In this document: positions 46,146 through 55,750 of the stretch, piece by piece
Layout: every line of letters starts with the position of its first letter
Position numbering within the stretch: the first letter of the stretch is position 1
Assembly (NCBI RefSeq): GCF_019145355.1
Contig: NZ_JAHSTY010000002.1
Span: forward strand, 186,001 to 250,000
Source of the DNA: Pseudomonas azadiae
GTDB taxonomy: Bacteria; Pseudomonadota; Gammaproteobacteria; Pseudomonadales; Pseudomonadaceae
DNA length: 64,000 bases
Direction: 5' to 3'
Notes under the pieces: generated by a model
What the model saw: the letters and a program-made list of their open reading frames with translations, nothing else
What the model was told of the DNA's origin: nothing
Database searches by the model: none
Translations under genes and position numbers: made by a program

Positions 46146-47145
46146 CGATGGCCTCCAGGGCAATCACGAAGACGGTAACGTCATCCCGGCCGCGGCAGAA
46201 GTCACGGTGCAGGATGGCGGCGATCAGGGCAGGGTGGCGGTGGACGAGCCCTGGGTAGTCCGAAAGATTCCAGCGTGATTGCAGGCCGTCGCTGTAAAGA
46301 ATCAGCAGCTGATTGGCCACCTGAGCATAGTCGAAGGGTTGTGCCTTGCGAAACTGCACGCCGATGATGCCCGGGTGGGACGCCAGGCCGCGCGACTTGT
46401 CAGGCCCGATCAGGCTGCCGCCGATGTTGCCCACGCCGGTGAACCGGAGCGTGTCGGCCACGGCATCGTACTGCGCCACCGCCATGGCGGCACCACGGGT
46501 ACTGTTCATGCCGACGTGCATGTCGTTCATCAAAACCGTCGAATCCACGAAGGCGCTCTGTGCAAACACCTCCTCTCCCGCTCGGGCGGCCTGCTCGGCG
46601 TATTCGCCATGGCCGAGGCCGTCGGCCATCATCACACTGAACCGTCCAGGTTCGATCGCCAGGTGCCAGGCATCACCGCAGTGAGGGTCGTTATGCAGCG
46701 AGTGCTGGCTGACGCCATAGCGAATATCCGGGGTCGTGACGGCGCGCGGTGTCAGCCTGGCCAGTATCGCCGCGCCGCGCTGATCGGCGTACGCATCGAA
46801 CACCTGCGCCAGGCGTGATATTGCCCCCAGCCCGATACCTTGGGTGCCTCCGGTGGAAAAACCGTCGACCAACCCGCTGTTGATATCAAAGCCTTGCCCA
46901 CGGTCGATGGCGATCATCTCGACGCCGCCGTTGCCGGTGGCGCGCAGGTGCAATTCACCGTGGGTGGCATGTTTGAGGATATTGCTGGCAAGCTCGGTGG
47001 CGACCAGCGCCACGCGCCCCGCATCGGTCTCATCGAAGCCCAGGGATTGAGAGAACTGCTGCGCCGTGCGTCGGGCGTGGCCGATCTGGCTGGTATCTTC
47101 AATCAAGAGCACTTGCGTCAGCGCGCTGGGAATATTCAGGCCCAT
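46138..47145 (-). CDS. RsbT-like ATPase fused to RsbX-like PP2C phosphatase
   Basis: A 335-aa two-domain protein. Residues 1-140: GHKL anti-sigma-type ATPase (VALVATELASNILKHA; RGQGFD). Residues ~145-335: SpoIIE/RsbX-type phosphatase (FSVMMADGLGHGEYAEQAA; GVGNIGGSLI; RDDVTVFVIAL). RsbX resets stressosomes by dephosphorylating RsbS/RsbR. Overlaps rsbT by 10 bp. Confidence 0.87.
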   Translation of the reverse strand: MGLNIPSALTQVLLIEDTSQIGHARRTAQQFSQSLGFDETDAGRVALVATELASNILKHATHGELHLRATGNGGVEMIAIDRGQGFDINSGLVDGFSTGGTQGIGLGAISRLAQVFDAYADQRGAAILARLTPRAVTTPDIRYGVSQHSLHNDPHCGDAWHLAIEPGRFSVMMADGLGHGEYAEQAARAGEEVFAQSAFVDSTVLMNDMHVGMNSTRGAAMAVAQYDAVADTLRFTGVGNIGGSLIGPDKSRGLASHPGIIGVQFRKAQPFDYAQVANQLLILYSDGLQSRWNLSDYPGLVHRHPALIAAILHRDFCRGRDDVTVFVIALEAIDG

Positions 47146-47540
47146 CGGGTGATCGTCACGCGGGTACCCTTGCCAGGCTCGGTGTCCAGTTCAAACTCAT
47201 CCACCAGGCGCTTGGCGCCGGTGAGCCCCAGGCCAAGGCCGCTGCCGGAGGTCCAGCCGTCGGTCATCGCCAGCTTGAGGTCGGGAATGCCCGGGCCTTC
47301 ATCGCGAAACGTCAGGCGTACACCGGGGCGGTGGTCTTTCTCGATCACAGCCCAGTCCATATAACCACCGCCGCCATAGACCACCGTGTTACGCGCCAAC
47401 TCACTGACCGCCGTAACCAGTTTGGTCAGGTCGATCAGGCGCATGCCGCAGTCCTGGGCCAGTTTTCGTACCAATTGTCGAGCCAGCACAACGTCCTGTT
47501 CTATCAGCACAGGGTGTGTGCCGCTGCTGGCTTGGCTCAT
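47136..47540 (-). CDS. rsbT: RsbT-like serine/threonine kinase
   Basis: A 134-aa GHKL kinase closely resembling RsbT: SELARNTVVYGGGGYMD (N-box), FRDEGPGIPDLKLAMTDGWTSGSGLGLGL. In Bacillus it is held by the stressosome, phosphorylates RsbS/RsbR on stress, then activates the phosphatase RsbU. Overlaps rsbS by 4 bp. Confidence 0.92.
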   Translation of the reverse strand: MSQASSGTHPVLIEQDVVLARQLVRKLAQDCGMRLIDLTKLVTAVSELARNTVVYGGGGYMDWAVIEKDHRPGVRLTFRDEGPGIPDLKLAMTDGWTSGSGLGLGLTGAKRLVDEFELDTEPGKGTRVTITRWA

Positions 47541-47899
47541 GAGTGTTCTACCCGGTCGCGTAACAGCTTCATGCCGCGCTCGACGTTAAGGGCGGTCGCG
47601 ACGCCGGGCAGGGTCATGCCCAACTCCACCAAGGTGATGGCAACCGCAGGCTGCATGCCCACCAACACGGTTTGTGCATCCATGATCCGGGACAGCCCGG
47701 AGATGGTGCCGATCATGCGGCCGATGAAGGAGTCGACCATGTCCAGCGCCGAGATATCGATGAGCACGCCGCGCGCCGAGGTACGGCTGATACGCTCGGA
47801 CAGGTCGTCCTGCAAGGTCAGCGCGAGTTGGTCGTGCATGTCCACCTGGATGGTCACGAGTAAAAACTCACCCATCTGCAAAATAGGGATGCGTTCCAT
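47537..47899 (-). CDS. rsbS: RsbS-like STAS scaffold protein
   Basis: A 120-aa STAS-only protein with the phosphorylatable serine in LDMVDSFIGRM (Ser57). The core stressosome subunit with RsbR. 2 bp after rsbR. Confidence 0.92.
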   Translation of the reverse strand: MERIPILQMGEFLLVTIQVDMHDQLALTLQDDLSERISRTSARGVLIDISALDMVDSFIGRMIGTISGLSRIMDAQTVLVGMQPAVAITLVELGMTLPGVATALNVERGMKLLRDRVEHS

Positions 47900-47901
47900 G
47901 C

Positions 47902-48753
47902 TTAAACAGCCTTGATGACGTTGACGCCCAGGCGTTTGAGCGCCAAGGCCAATGCGTCGGCAAGGTTGGCTTTGGTTACCACGCCTTGCAGGTCGAGGCC
48001 CAGGTGCACGATGGTCTGGGCGATCTGCGGACGTACGCCGCTGATGATGCAGTCAGCGCCCATCAGGCGGATGGCGGTCACGGTTTTCAGCAGATGCTGG
48101 GCCACCAGGGTATCGACGGTCGGCACGCCGGTGATATCGATGATGGCGATTTCCGCGCCGGTGTCGACGATGCGTTGCAGCAGCGATTCCATCACGACCT
48201 GGGTGCGTTGCGAATCCAGGGTGCCGATCATCGGCAGGGCCAGTACGCCATCCCACAATTTGACTACCGGGGTGGAGAGTTCCAGCAGTTCTTCCTGCTG
48301 GCGCTTGATCACCGACTCACGGGATTTCTGGAAGGTACGGATGGTGTGCATGCCCAGCGCATCGAGCAGCTCGGAGACTTCCCAGAGTTGTTCGCCCAGT
48401 TGCGCCGGTTGCTCGGCGTATTCGCGCTGCAGCAATGCGAACAGTGGTCCCTTGAGGGCGAAAATGAAGCTGGCGGTCTGTTGCGAGTCCTGCCCGGCCA
48501 GGGCACGGCTGTGGGACAGTTTCTCCAGGAAAATCCGGGTTTCCGCCCAGTTTTCGTGGTTGATATTTTGCGAGCCGCCTTGTTGCAGGGCGGCGCTCAG
48601 CAGCCCGAGGAATTCACGGGTCTGCTGTTTGACATCGTCGCCCTTGACGTTACGCGTCGCACCCGAAGCCTCAAGGCTGGTGTTCCATTCGTCAAGGAGC
48701 GCGATACGATTTTCGTGCAGTGCCTGGATTGTGTTCGTTTGCAGAGTTGCCAC
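47902..48753 (-). CDS. rsbR: RsbR-like stressosome sensor
   Basis: A 283-aa protein: an all-helical N-terminal sensor domain (1-155) and C-terminal STAS (160-283). Both RsbT target threonines have counterparts: Thr215 (PTVDT) and Thr247 (RPQIAQT). First gene of a six-gene overlapping operon. N-terminal domain does not show an obvious heme/flavin site; the signal is unknown. Confidence 0.92.
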   Translation of the reverse strand: MATLQTNTIQALHENRIALLDEWNTSLEASGATRNVKGDDVKQQTREFLGLLSAALQQGGSQNINHENWAETRIFLEKLSHSRALAGQDSQQTASFIFALKGPLFALLQREYAEQPAQLGEQLWEVSELLDALGMHTIRTFQKSRESVIKRQQEELLELSTPVVKLWDGVLALPMIGTLDSQRTQVVMESLLQRIVDTGAEIAIIDITGVPTVDTLVAQHLLKTVTAIRLMGADCIISGVRPQIAQTIVHLGLDLQGVVTKANLADALALALKRLGVNVIKAV

Positions 48754-49032
48754 GGTGACCTCCTTGAGTGCCTTGGATAAGCTGCACGCAATTTATACTA
48801 AATTGAGGGATTTAGAAGTATTTCGCAGGCTTTTCCTGCCGAAGTCGCACAGGTTTTGCCTGTGCCGCACGCTTCGGCCAACGCATAGTCGCGCACCGCC
48901 AATAACCCGCTGATAGGTATGACTTCATGGTTGTAGCCAGGTTATTCGCGCCAACCGCTCCCGGCACACATGGCGCCCCATCCGCTCCCATACGATAATG
49001 CCCGCCATCTCGACCACCCTGGTTTGCCTGCC

Positions 49033-49935
49033 GTGATCATCAACTTCGACCTCAACGACCTCCAAGCCTTCCGCGCCGTGGTAGACAAGGGCAGTTTTCG
49101 CGGCGCCGCCGAGGCCATTCGGATCTCGCAACCGGCGCTCAGCCGACGCATCGAAAAGCTCGAGACCGCCCTGGATGTGAAGCTGTTCGAACGCACCACC
49201 CGGCGCGTCAGCCTGACCATGGTCGGCCGCGCTTTCCTGCCGAAAGTCGAACGCATGCTGGACGACCTCGACGTCGCGCTGATGGGCATCAGCAATGTCG
49301 CGTCCACGCGCATGGGCAATGTCACCATCGCGTGCGTGCCCTCGACCGCGTACTACTTCATGCCCCACGTGATCTCCGAATTCCACAAGCTGTATCCGAA
49401 GATTCGCCTGCGGGTGCTGGACGCCAGCGCAGGCGAGGTTTGCAATGCGGTGGCCAGTGGCGAGGCGGATTTCGGCGTGAGTTTCAGCGGCAGCCTGGCC
49501 GATGAAGTCGAGTTCGAACTGTTGCTGCAGGAACGCTATGTGTTGGCCTGTCGTCGTGACCATCCGCTGGCCCGGCGCGAAAGCGTGACCTGGACCGAAG
49601 CCTACGAGCATGACTACATCACCGTGGACAAAACCTCGGGCAACCGCTTTCTGCTGGACCAGGCGTTGCGCGGTGTGCGCGTGAAAAAGCCGAGTCTCTG
49701 CGAGACGCACCACGTGACCACCATGATCGGGTTGGTGGAGGCGGGGTTGGGGGTGGCGATGGTGCCATCGATTGCGATGCCGGCGGGTGAACACCCGATT
49801 CTGGTGAGTGTGCCGCTGGTGGAGCCCCACGTGATGCGTAACGTGGGCTTGATAAAACGCCGCGGGCGGACCTTGCCGCCAGCGGCGCTGGAGTTGGAGC
49901 GGTTGGTGCGCGAGATGCCGTTTCGGTCAGCGTGA
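49033..49935 (+). CDS. LysR-family transcriptional regulator
   Basis: A 300-aa LysR regulator (FDLNDLQAFRAVVDKGSFRGAAEAI... SQPALSRRIEKLE) with substrate-binding domain. GTG 49033 fits the family N-terminus; ATG 48970 adds 21 unconserved residues. Its end overlaps the convergent binding-protein gene by 9 bp. Probable target is the binding protein/MFS pair. Confidence 0.88.
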   Translation: MIINFDLNDLQAFRAVVDKGSFRGAAEAIRISQPALSRRIEKLETALDVKLFERTTRRVSLTMVGRAFLPKVERMLDDLDVALMGISNVASTRMGNVTIACVPSTAYYFMPHVISEFHKLYPKIRLRVLDASAGEVCNAVASGEADFGVSFSGSLADEVEFELLLQERYVLACRRDHPLARRESVTWTEAYEHDYITVDKTSGNRFLLDQALRGVRVKKPSLCETHHVTTMIGLVEAGLGVAMVPSIAMPAGEHPILVSVPLVEPHVMRNVGLIKRRGRTLPPAALELERLVREMPFRSA

Positions 49936-50685
49936 CACCGAGTCCAGGCCGGTGGATTGCACCACCGGTTGCGCCTCGGGCGACGCCAGGAATTGCAGCA
50001 GCGCCCTGGCTCGATCCGGGTGTTCGGCGTTCACCGGAACGCCGGCCGCAAATCGCGTAACCGATTGCACCTCTTCCGGGATCTTGCCGACGTAGGTCAC
50101 GCCCGGCACCGGCAACAACTCGGCGACCTGCTGCAGGCCCACTTCGTAGTCACCCTTGGCAACCTGCTCAGCCACCGGGAGGCGTTCGATCATGGTGCCT
50201 TTGGCCGGCATGCCGAGCTTTTTGAACAACTCTTTCTCGACATACACACCGCTGGCGCTGTCCGAATACGCGATGGACTTGGCTTTGCTCAGCACGGCTT
50301 TGAGTTCGGCGACCGTGCCGATGGCAGGCTTCGCCGCGCCTTCCTTCACCACCAGGCCGATGCGCGAGTCTGCCAGCTCCATGCGGGAAGCCTTGTCGAC
50401 CTTGCCTTGTTTGATCAGCTCATCCAAGGCGTAGCCAACCATGATCACCACGTCGGCGTGTTCGCCACGCGCAAGGCGGTTGGGGATCGCTTCCGGCGCC
50501 TTGCCCATTGACGGACCGAGGAGGGTGTCGAGGGTGTCGCCGCTTTTCTGGGCGTATTGCGGGCCGAGCAATTTATACGCGGCGGTGAAGCCACCGGAAG
50601 TCATCACGGTGAGCTGTTCGGCCTGGGCCGTCAGCGCGATGGCGCCAAGGGCCAGCGCGACGAGGGTGTTGAACAGAGGCTTCAT
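49927..50685 (-). CDS. ModA-like periplasmic substrate-binding protein
   Basis: A 252-aa exported binding protein: signal peptide [11 protein letters not shown], then the type 2 fold ([26 protein letters not shown]). It resembles molybdate-type SBP_bac_11 proteins, but has no ABC permease nearby and is coupled by a 4-bp overlap to an MFS gene. Solo proteins of this sort in Pseudomonas are uncharacterised. True ligand unknown. Confidence 0.82.
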   Translation of the reverse strand: MKPLFNTLVALALGAIALTAQAEQLTVMTSGGFTAAYKLLGPQYAQKSGDTLDTLLGPSMGKAPEAIPNRLARGEHADVVIMVGYALDELIKQGKVDKASRMELADSRIGLVVKEGAAKPAIGTVAELKAVLSKAKSIAYSDSASGVYVEKELFKKLGMPAKGTMIERLPVAEQVAKGDYEVGLQQVAELLPVPGVTYVGKIPEEVQSVTRFAAGVPVNAEHPDRARALLQFLASPEAQPVVQSTGLDSVSR

Positions 50686-51989
50686 TGCACCGCCCCCTGC
50701 ATCACTTGCCCACGGGCATTGGCGCGACGGTACAGCGCCAGGGTCGAGCACAGTGCGCACAGCGCCGCGAACATCATCCAGTAGGCCGGCGAGGCCTTGT
50801 CTGCGGTGATGTGGATGAACCAGGTGGAGATCGCCGGGGTGAAGCCGCCGAATATCGCGGTCGCCAGGCTATAGGCCAGGGAGAAGCCTGCCACGCGGAC
50901 TTCCACCGGCATGATTTCGGTGAGGGCCGGGATCATCGCGCCGTTGTACATGCCATAGAGGAACGAGAACCAGAGCAGGGTTTCCAGCATATGGCTGAAG
51001 CTCGGTGCATTCACTACGTAGGACAAGGCCGGGTATGCGGTGAGAACGGTCAGCACGGTCATGGCGACCAATACCGGTTTCCGGCCGAAACGGTCGCTCA
51101 AGGTGCCGCCGATCGGCAGCCAGACAAAGTTCGACACGGCCACCAGCAGCGTCACCAGCAACGCATCGGAGGTGGTCAACTGCAGCACGGTTTTGCCGAA
51201 GGTCGGCGCGTATACGGTGATCAGGTAGAACGCCGTCGTGGTCATCGCCACCATCAACATGCCGCCGATCACCACGGTCCAGTTCTTCACCAGGGTGGCC
51301 AGCACTTCGCGCATGGTCGGGCGGTGCTTGCGGTTGGCGAACTCTTCGGTTTCCTGCAGGTTGCGACGCAGAATAAAGATGAACGGGATGATCACGCAGC
51401 CGAGGGCGAACGGAATGCGCCAGCCCCAATCGGCCACCACGGCCGGGTCCATCCATACGTTCAAGCCATACCCCAGCGCGGCGGCGACCACGATGGAGAT
51501 CTGCTGGCTGCCCGATTGCCAGCTGGTGTAGAACCCTTTGCGACCCGGCGTGGCCATTTCCGACAGGTACACCGACACGCCGCCCAGTTCCGCGCCGGCC
51601 GAAAAACCTTGCAGCAGGCGGCCCAGCAATACCAGCAACGGCGCCCACAGACCAATGGTGTGATAACCGGGCACCAGCACGATCAGCAGCGTGCCGCTGG
51701 CCATGATCGCCAAGGTCACGATCAGCCCTTTGCGACGGCCGACGTCATCGATGTAAGCCCCCAGGATAATCGCGCCCAAGGGGCGCATCAGGAAGCCTGC
51801 GCCGAACACGGCGAAGGTCATCATTAATGACGCAAACTCATTAGCGGCGGGAAAGAACGCGGCAGCGATGTAGGTGGCGTAGAAGCCGAACAGAAAGAAA
51901 TCGAACTGTTCGAGGAAGTTGCCCGAAGTAACGCGAAATACCGCGCCAACTTTCGAACTGGCAGCCTGGGGCCGGGTAGGGCTAGTCAT
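50682..51989 (-). CDS. MFS transporter, citrate/tricarballylate-proton symporter-like (MHS)
   Basis: A 435-aa, 12-helix MFS protein of the metabolite:H+ symporter family ([51 protein letters not shown]), nearest in style to CitA/TcuC. Organic-acid import is likely. Operon with the ModA-like gene through an ATGA overlap. Confidence 0.87.
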   Translation of the reverse strand: MTSPTRPQAASSKVGAVFRVTSGNFLEQFDFFLFGFYATYIAAAFFPAANEFASLMMTFAVFGAGFLMRPLGAIILGAYIDDVGRRKGLIVTLAIMASGTLLIVLVPGYHTIGLWAPLLVLLGRLLQGFSAGAELGGVSVYLSEMATPGRKGFYTSWQSGSQQISIVVAAALGYGLNVWMDPAVVADWGWRIPFALGCVIIPFIFILRRNLQETEEFANRKHRPTMREVLATLVKNWTVVIGGMLMVAMTTTAFYLITVYAPTFGKTVLQLTTSDALLVTLLVAVSNFVWLPIGGTLSDRFGRKPVLVAMTVLTVLTAYPALSYVVNAPSFSHMLETLLWFSFLYGMYNGAMIPALTEIMPVEVRVAGFSLAYSLATAIFGGFTPAISTWFIHITADKASPAYWMMFAALCALCSTLALYRRANARGQVMQGAVQ

Positions 51990-52229
51990 GGTCTTGTGTC
52001 TCCAGCGTTCTTTTTGAAGTGCTTGTTTCGCTTAAGACCTGGGATAGTGGCTGACACATTTAGAAATGATAAGTGACAAATTTGGATGGATTGATGTTGG
52101 CTGGCTATCAATGCGTCGCGCGGACAACACGTTGATCGCTCCTCTACTCAATGACTGGGAAACTATTTGACATATTTGATTTGTGATCACATATTGGAGC
52201 CATAAGAACTACAACACAGGTTTTGCCTC

Positions 52230-52952
52230 ATGACAGATGGACCGCTCCTCCTGCCCACCCTGCGTCAGGTTTCCCGCGATACCTTGCAAGACCAGGTCTA
52301 TCGCCAGATCCGCGAAGCGCTGATGAGTGGCCGCTTCCAGCCGGGTCAGAAGCTCACCATTCGTGGCCTCGCCGAAGCCCTGGGTTCCAGCCCGATGCCC
52401 GTACGCGAAGCGCTGCAACGCCTTAGCGCCGAAAACGCGTTTGAAGTCACCGAGACCTCCCGCCTGCGGGTACGCCTGATGACGGTCGAGCGCCTGCGCG
52501 AAATTCGCGATGCCCGGGTCGCCCTTGAAGGGCTGCTGGCCGAAAAGGCCGTGCTGCTCCTGAAAACAGCCGACCTCGACGAAATCACCGACCTCTGCCA
52601 GCAGATGCAGCACGCCGCCGACGAGGTGGACGTGTCCCGCTATCTCTGGACCAACTTCGCTTTTCACCGGCGCATTTACGCGGTGGCCCAGGCCGAATTG
52701 ACCATGGCGGCGGTGGAAAACTTCTGGCTGCACATGGGCCCGTGCTTTGCGCTGGTCGCCCCGGATAAAGCTCACCTGCAACGCTCGATGGAAGCGCACA
52801 CGCGCATCGTCGACGCCTTGGCCGCCCGTGATGGCGCCGGCGCGCGCGCAGCGGTGACCGACGATATCATGCAGGCCGCCGATTCCCTGGCGCGCCTGCT
52901 CGTCAAGAGCGACCGTACGCGGTCGTCTGTTTCAGGAGGTAAACGTGCATGA
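52230..52952 (+). CDS. GntR-family (FCD) transcriptional regulator
   Basis: A 240-aa regulator: N-terminal GntR winged helix (VYRQIREALMSGRFQPGQKLTIRGLAEALGSSPMPVREAL) and C-terminal FCD domain with metal-binding His residues. First gene of the SDR/BKACE cluster, overlapping SDR by 4 bp; likely pathway repressor. Confidence 0.92.
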   Translation: MTDGPLLLPTLRQVSRDTLQDQVYRQIREALMSGRFQPGQKLTIRGLAEALGSSPMPVREALQRLSAENAFEVTETSRLRVRLMTVERLREIRDARVALEGLLAEKAVLLLKTADLDEITDLCQQMQHAADEVDVSRYLWTNFAFHRRIYAVAQAELTMAAVENFWLHMGPCFALVAPDKAHLQRSMEAHTRIVDALAARDGAGARAAVTDDIMQAADSLARLLVKSDRTRSSVSGGKRA

Positions 52953-53737
52953 GTGTCCTACAGCGGCTACAGCCCTATCCCGGGTTACGTGTGTTGATTT
53001 CCGGCGGGGCTGCCGGCATCGGTGAAGTGCTGGCGGCGGCGTATCTGGAAGCCGGTGCCCAGGTGCATGTGTGTGATGTGAGCGAGCCGGCCCTGGCCGC
53101 GTTTCGCGACAAATACCCAGGCACCGTCGCCACCCGCGCCGACGTCAGCGATGCCGCGCAGATCGAAGCGGTGTTCCGGGTGCAGCGTGAACAGTTCGGC
53201 GGCCTCGATGTGCTGGTCAACAACGCTGGCATCGCCGGGCCCACCGGCGGCATCGATGTGATCAGCGACGCCGAGTGGCAAGCCACCATCAACATCAATC
53301 TCACCGCGCAATACCGCTTTGCCCATTACGCGGTGCCGATGCTCAAGCAATCGTCCTACGGCCATCTGCTGCATATCGCCTCGGTGGCGGGGCGCTTGGG
53401 CTACGCCTGGCGCACCCCGTATGCGGCGACCAAGTGGGCGATTGTCGGCTTGATGAAATCCCTCGCCTCGGAGCTCGGCGAGAGCGACATCCGCGTCAAC
53501 GCCTTGCTGCCCGGCATCGTCGAAGGCCCGCGCATGGACGGCGTGATCCGCGCCCGTGCCGAACAGGTCGGCGTGCCCGAATCCCAGATGCGCCAGGCGT
53601 ACCTCGACAAGATTTCCCTCAAGCGCATGGTCACCGCCGAAGACGTGGCCGCCATGGCCTTGTTCCTTTGTTCGCCCGCCGCCCGCAACGTGACCGGCCA
53701 GGCGATCAGCGTCGACGGTAACGTCGAGTACCTGTAA
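52949..53737 (+). CDS. SDR-family oxidoreductase
   Basis: A 262-aa short-chain dehydrogenase. Nucleotide motif SGGAAGIG (residues 18-25), NNAG at 91-94, catalytic Ser145, Tyr158, Lys162 (YAATK). AGGAGG before ATG. Asp at ~43 favours NAD. In this cluster it probably oxidises a hydroxy acid to the 3-keto acid used by BKACE. Confidence 0.9.
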   Translation: MSVLQRLQPYPGLRVLISGGAAGIGEVLAAAYLEAGAQVHVCDVSEPALAAFRDKYPGTVATRADVSDAAQIEAVFRVQREQFGGLDVLVNNAGIAGPTGGIDVISDAEWQATININLTAQYRFAHYAVPMLKQSSYGHLLHIASVAGRLGYAWRTPYAATKWAIVGLMKSLASELGESDIRVNALLPGIVEGPRMDGVIRARAEQVGVPESQMRQAYLDKISLKRMVTAEDVAAMALFLCSPAARNVTGQAISVDGNVEYL

Positions 53738-53803
53738 GCCACGCAAGACCCATTGCGCTGTACCTAGGATTTTTTTCATAAGAATAAAAGTCGGAGATTC
53801 GTC

Positions 53804-54736
53804 ATGTCCAAAAATCGTCCTGTCATCATCACCTGCGCCGTCACCGGTGCGATTCATACGCCGTCGATGTCGCCGCATTTACCGATCACCGCGCAGGAAA
53901 TTACCGATGCCGCCCTCGGCGCCGCGCAAGCTGGCGCTGCGATTGTCCACCTGCATGCCCGTGACCCCATCGATGGCCGCCCGAGCCAGGACCCGGCGCT
54001 GTTCGCGCAATTTTTGCCACAGATCAAGGCCGCCAGCGACGTGGTGATCAACATCACCACCGGCGGCGCACCGACCATGGGCGTGGAAGAGCGCCTGCAG
54101 CCGGTGATGCAGTTCAAGCCGGAACTGGCCTCGCTGAACATGGGCTCGATGAACTTCGGCCTGTACGAAATGCTCAACCGCTTCACCGAGTTCAAGCACG
54201 ACTGGGAGCGCCCCTACCTGGAAGAAAGTGACGACCGGATCTTCCGCAACACCTTCCGCGACATCACCCACATCCTCAATGCCTGCGCCGAGAACCGCAC
54301 CCGTTTTGAAATCGAGTGCTACGACATTGGCCACTTGTACACCGCCGCGCACTTCCTGGAGCGCGGCCTGCTCAAGCCGCCGTTGTTTATCCAGTCGGTG
54401 TTCGGCCTGCGCGGCGGCATCGGCGGGCACCCGGAAGATCTGGCGCACATGCGGCGTACCGCCGACCGCCTGTTTGGCGACGACTATGTGTGGTCGATCC
54501 TCGGCGCCGGCCGTGGGCAAATTCCGCTGGCGACCATGGGCCTTTCCATGGGCAGCAACGCACGGGTCGGCCTGGAAGATTCGCTGTGGGATGGTCCCGG
54601 CAAGCTGGCGGCGTCGAACGCCGATCAGGTGCGGCGCATTCGCACGGTGATCGAGGCGCTCGGGCAGCGTGTCGCCACGCCGGATGAAGCGCGAGAAATC
54701 CTCGGGCTCAAAGGGCGCGATCAGGTCAACTTTTAA
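53804..54736 (+). CDS. Beta-keto acid cleavage enzyme (BKACE, DUF849)
   Basis: A 310-aa TIM-barrel Zn enzyme. Zn-binding HLHARD (His49, His51), NITTGG, GSMNFG and the late MGSNARVGLEDSL. BKACEs join acetyl-CoA to a beta-keto acid and yield acetoacetate plus a CoA ester. The 3-keto-5-aminohexanoate enzyme (Kce) is one member; here there are no lysine-fermentation genes, so the substrate differs. Confidence 0.93.
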   Translation: MSKNRPVIITCAVTGAIHTPSMSPHLPITAQEITDAALGAAQAGAAIVHLHARDPIDGRPSQDPALFAQFLPQIKAASDVVINITTGGAPTMGVEERLQPVMQFKPELASLNMGSMNFGLYEMLNRFTEFKHDWERPYLEESDDRIFRNTFRDITHILNACAENRTRFEIECYDIGHLYTAAHFLERGLLKPPLFIQSVFGLRGGIGGHPEDLAHMRRTADRLFGDDYVWSILGAGRGQIPLATMGLSMGSNARVGLEDSLWDGPGKLAASNADQVRRIRTVIEALGQRVATPDEAREILGLKGRDQVNF

Positions 54737-54743
54737 CCACAAG

Positions 54744-54768
54744 AGGCCGTGCCGTAGCGCGGCCTGAA
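54744..54768 (+). other. Intergenic hairpin between BKACE and SMP-30 genes
   Basis: AGGCCG/CGGCCT-type stem without a T run; may slow or protect the transcript rather than end it. Confidence 0.4.
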
Positions 54769-54797
54769 TCCCGCACAACAACAATAAGGGGATCACC

Positions 54798-55676
54798 ATG
54801 CGTATCGAAGTGCTTGTCGACGTCAAGACCACCCTGGGCGAAGGCCCGGTGTGGGACGTCGAGCAACAACGCTTGTACTGGATCGACAGTGCCGACGGCC
54901 GCATCCTGCGCTGCACCGACGACGGCCGCGAGCTGCGCGCCTGGGAGGTGGGCCAGAAAATCGGCTCCATGGCCCTGCGCCACAGCGGTGACAGCGCCAT
55001 CGTCGCCCTGCAGAACGGCGTGCACACCCTCGACCTCAAAAGCGGCGACCTCAACCTCGTCATCGACCCGGAACCGCACCTGCCAGGCAACCGCCTCAAC
55101 GACGGCAAGGTCGATCGCCAGGGCCGCTTTGTGTTCGGCTCGATGGACACCTCGGAGGACAGCGCCAGCGCCGGACTCTACAGACTGGACGCCGACCTGA
55201 GCCTGCACACCCTGGACGAAGGCATCATCGTGTCGAACGGCCCGTGCTGGAGCCCATCGGGAGACACCTTCTATTTCTGCGACACCTGGTCCGGCGAGAT
55301 CTGGGCCTATGACTATGACCTCGCCAGCGGCAACGTCAGCCACCGCCGCACCTTTGCCAAGGTCGATACCCGCGAGGGTGGCGCCGCCGACGGCTGCACC
55401 GTGGACGCCGAAGGCTGCTTGTGGCAAGCGCTGGTCTACGCCGGAAAGCTGGTGCGCTACACCCCCGATGGCCAGGTCGACCGCATCATCGCGATGCCAG
55501 TGAAAAAGGTCACCAGCCTGACCTTTGGCGGGCCGAACCTGGACACCCTGTTTGTGACGTCGATGGCCAAGCCGCCGCTGCCGCGTTTTCCGGCGGACGG
55601 CCAGCAGCGCGGCGCGCTGTTCGCGATCACCGGGTTAGGCGTGCAAGGAATAGCTGAGCGACGGTTCGCCAGCTAG
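54798..55676 (+). CDS. SMP-30/gluconolactonase family lactonase
   Basis: A 292-aa six-bladed propeller. Metal ligands are suggested by LGEGPVWD (Glu15), SNGPCWSPSG (Asn) and a late Asp. Lactonase opening a sugar or hydroxy-acid lactone. ATG 54798 follows AAGGGG. Fits the front of the proposed pathway. Confidence 0.9.
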   Translation: MRIEVLVDVKTTLGEGPVWDVEQQRLYWIDSADGRILRCTDDGRELRAWEVGQKIGSMALRHSGDSAIVALQNGVHTLDLKSGDLNLVIDPEPHLPGNRLNDGKVDRQGRFVFGSMDTSEDSASAGLYRLDADLSLHTLDEGIIVSNGPCWSPSGDTFYFCDTWSGEIWAYDYDLASGNVSHRRTFAKVDTREGGAADGCTVDAEGCLWQALVYAGKLVRYTPDGQVDRIIAMPVKKVTSLTFGGPNLDTLFVTSMAKPPLPRFPADGQQRGALFAITGLGVQGIAERRFAS

Positions 55677-55750
55677 CGCGTTTTTTTCAATAAGGCATAT
55701 TCCTTCGCAACCTTGTGTCAGTGCGCGCCCTCGCGCGCCTGGAGAGGCTC

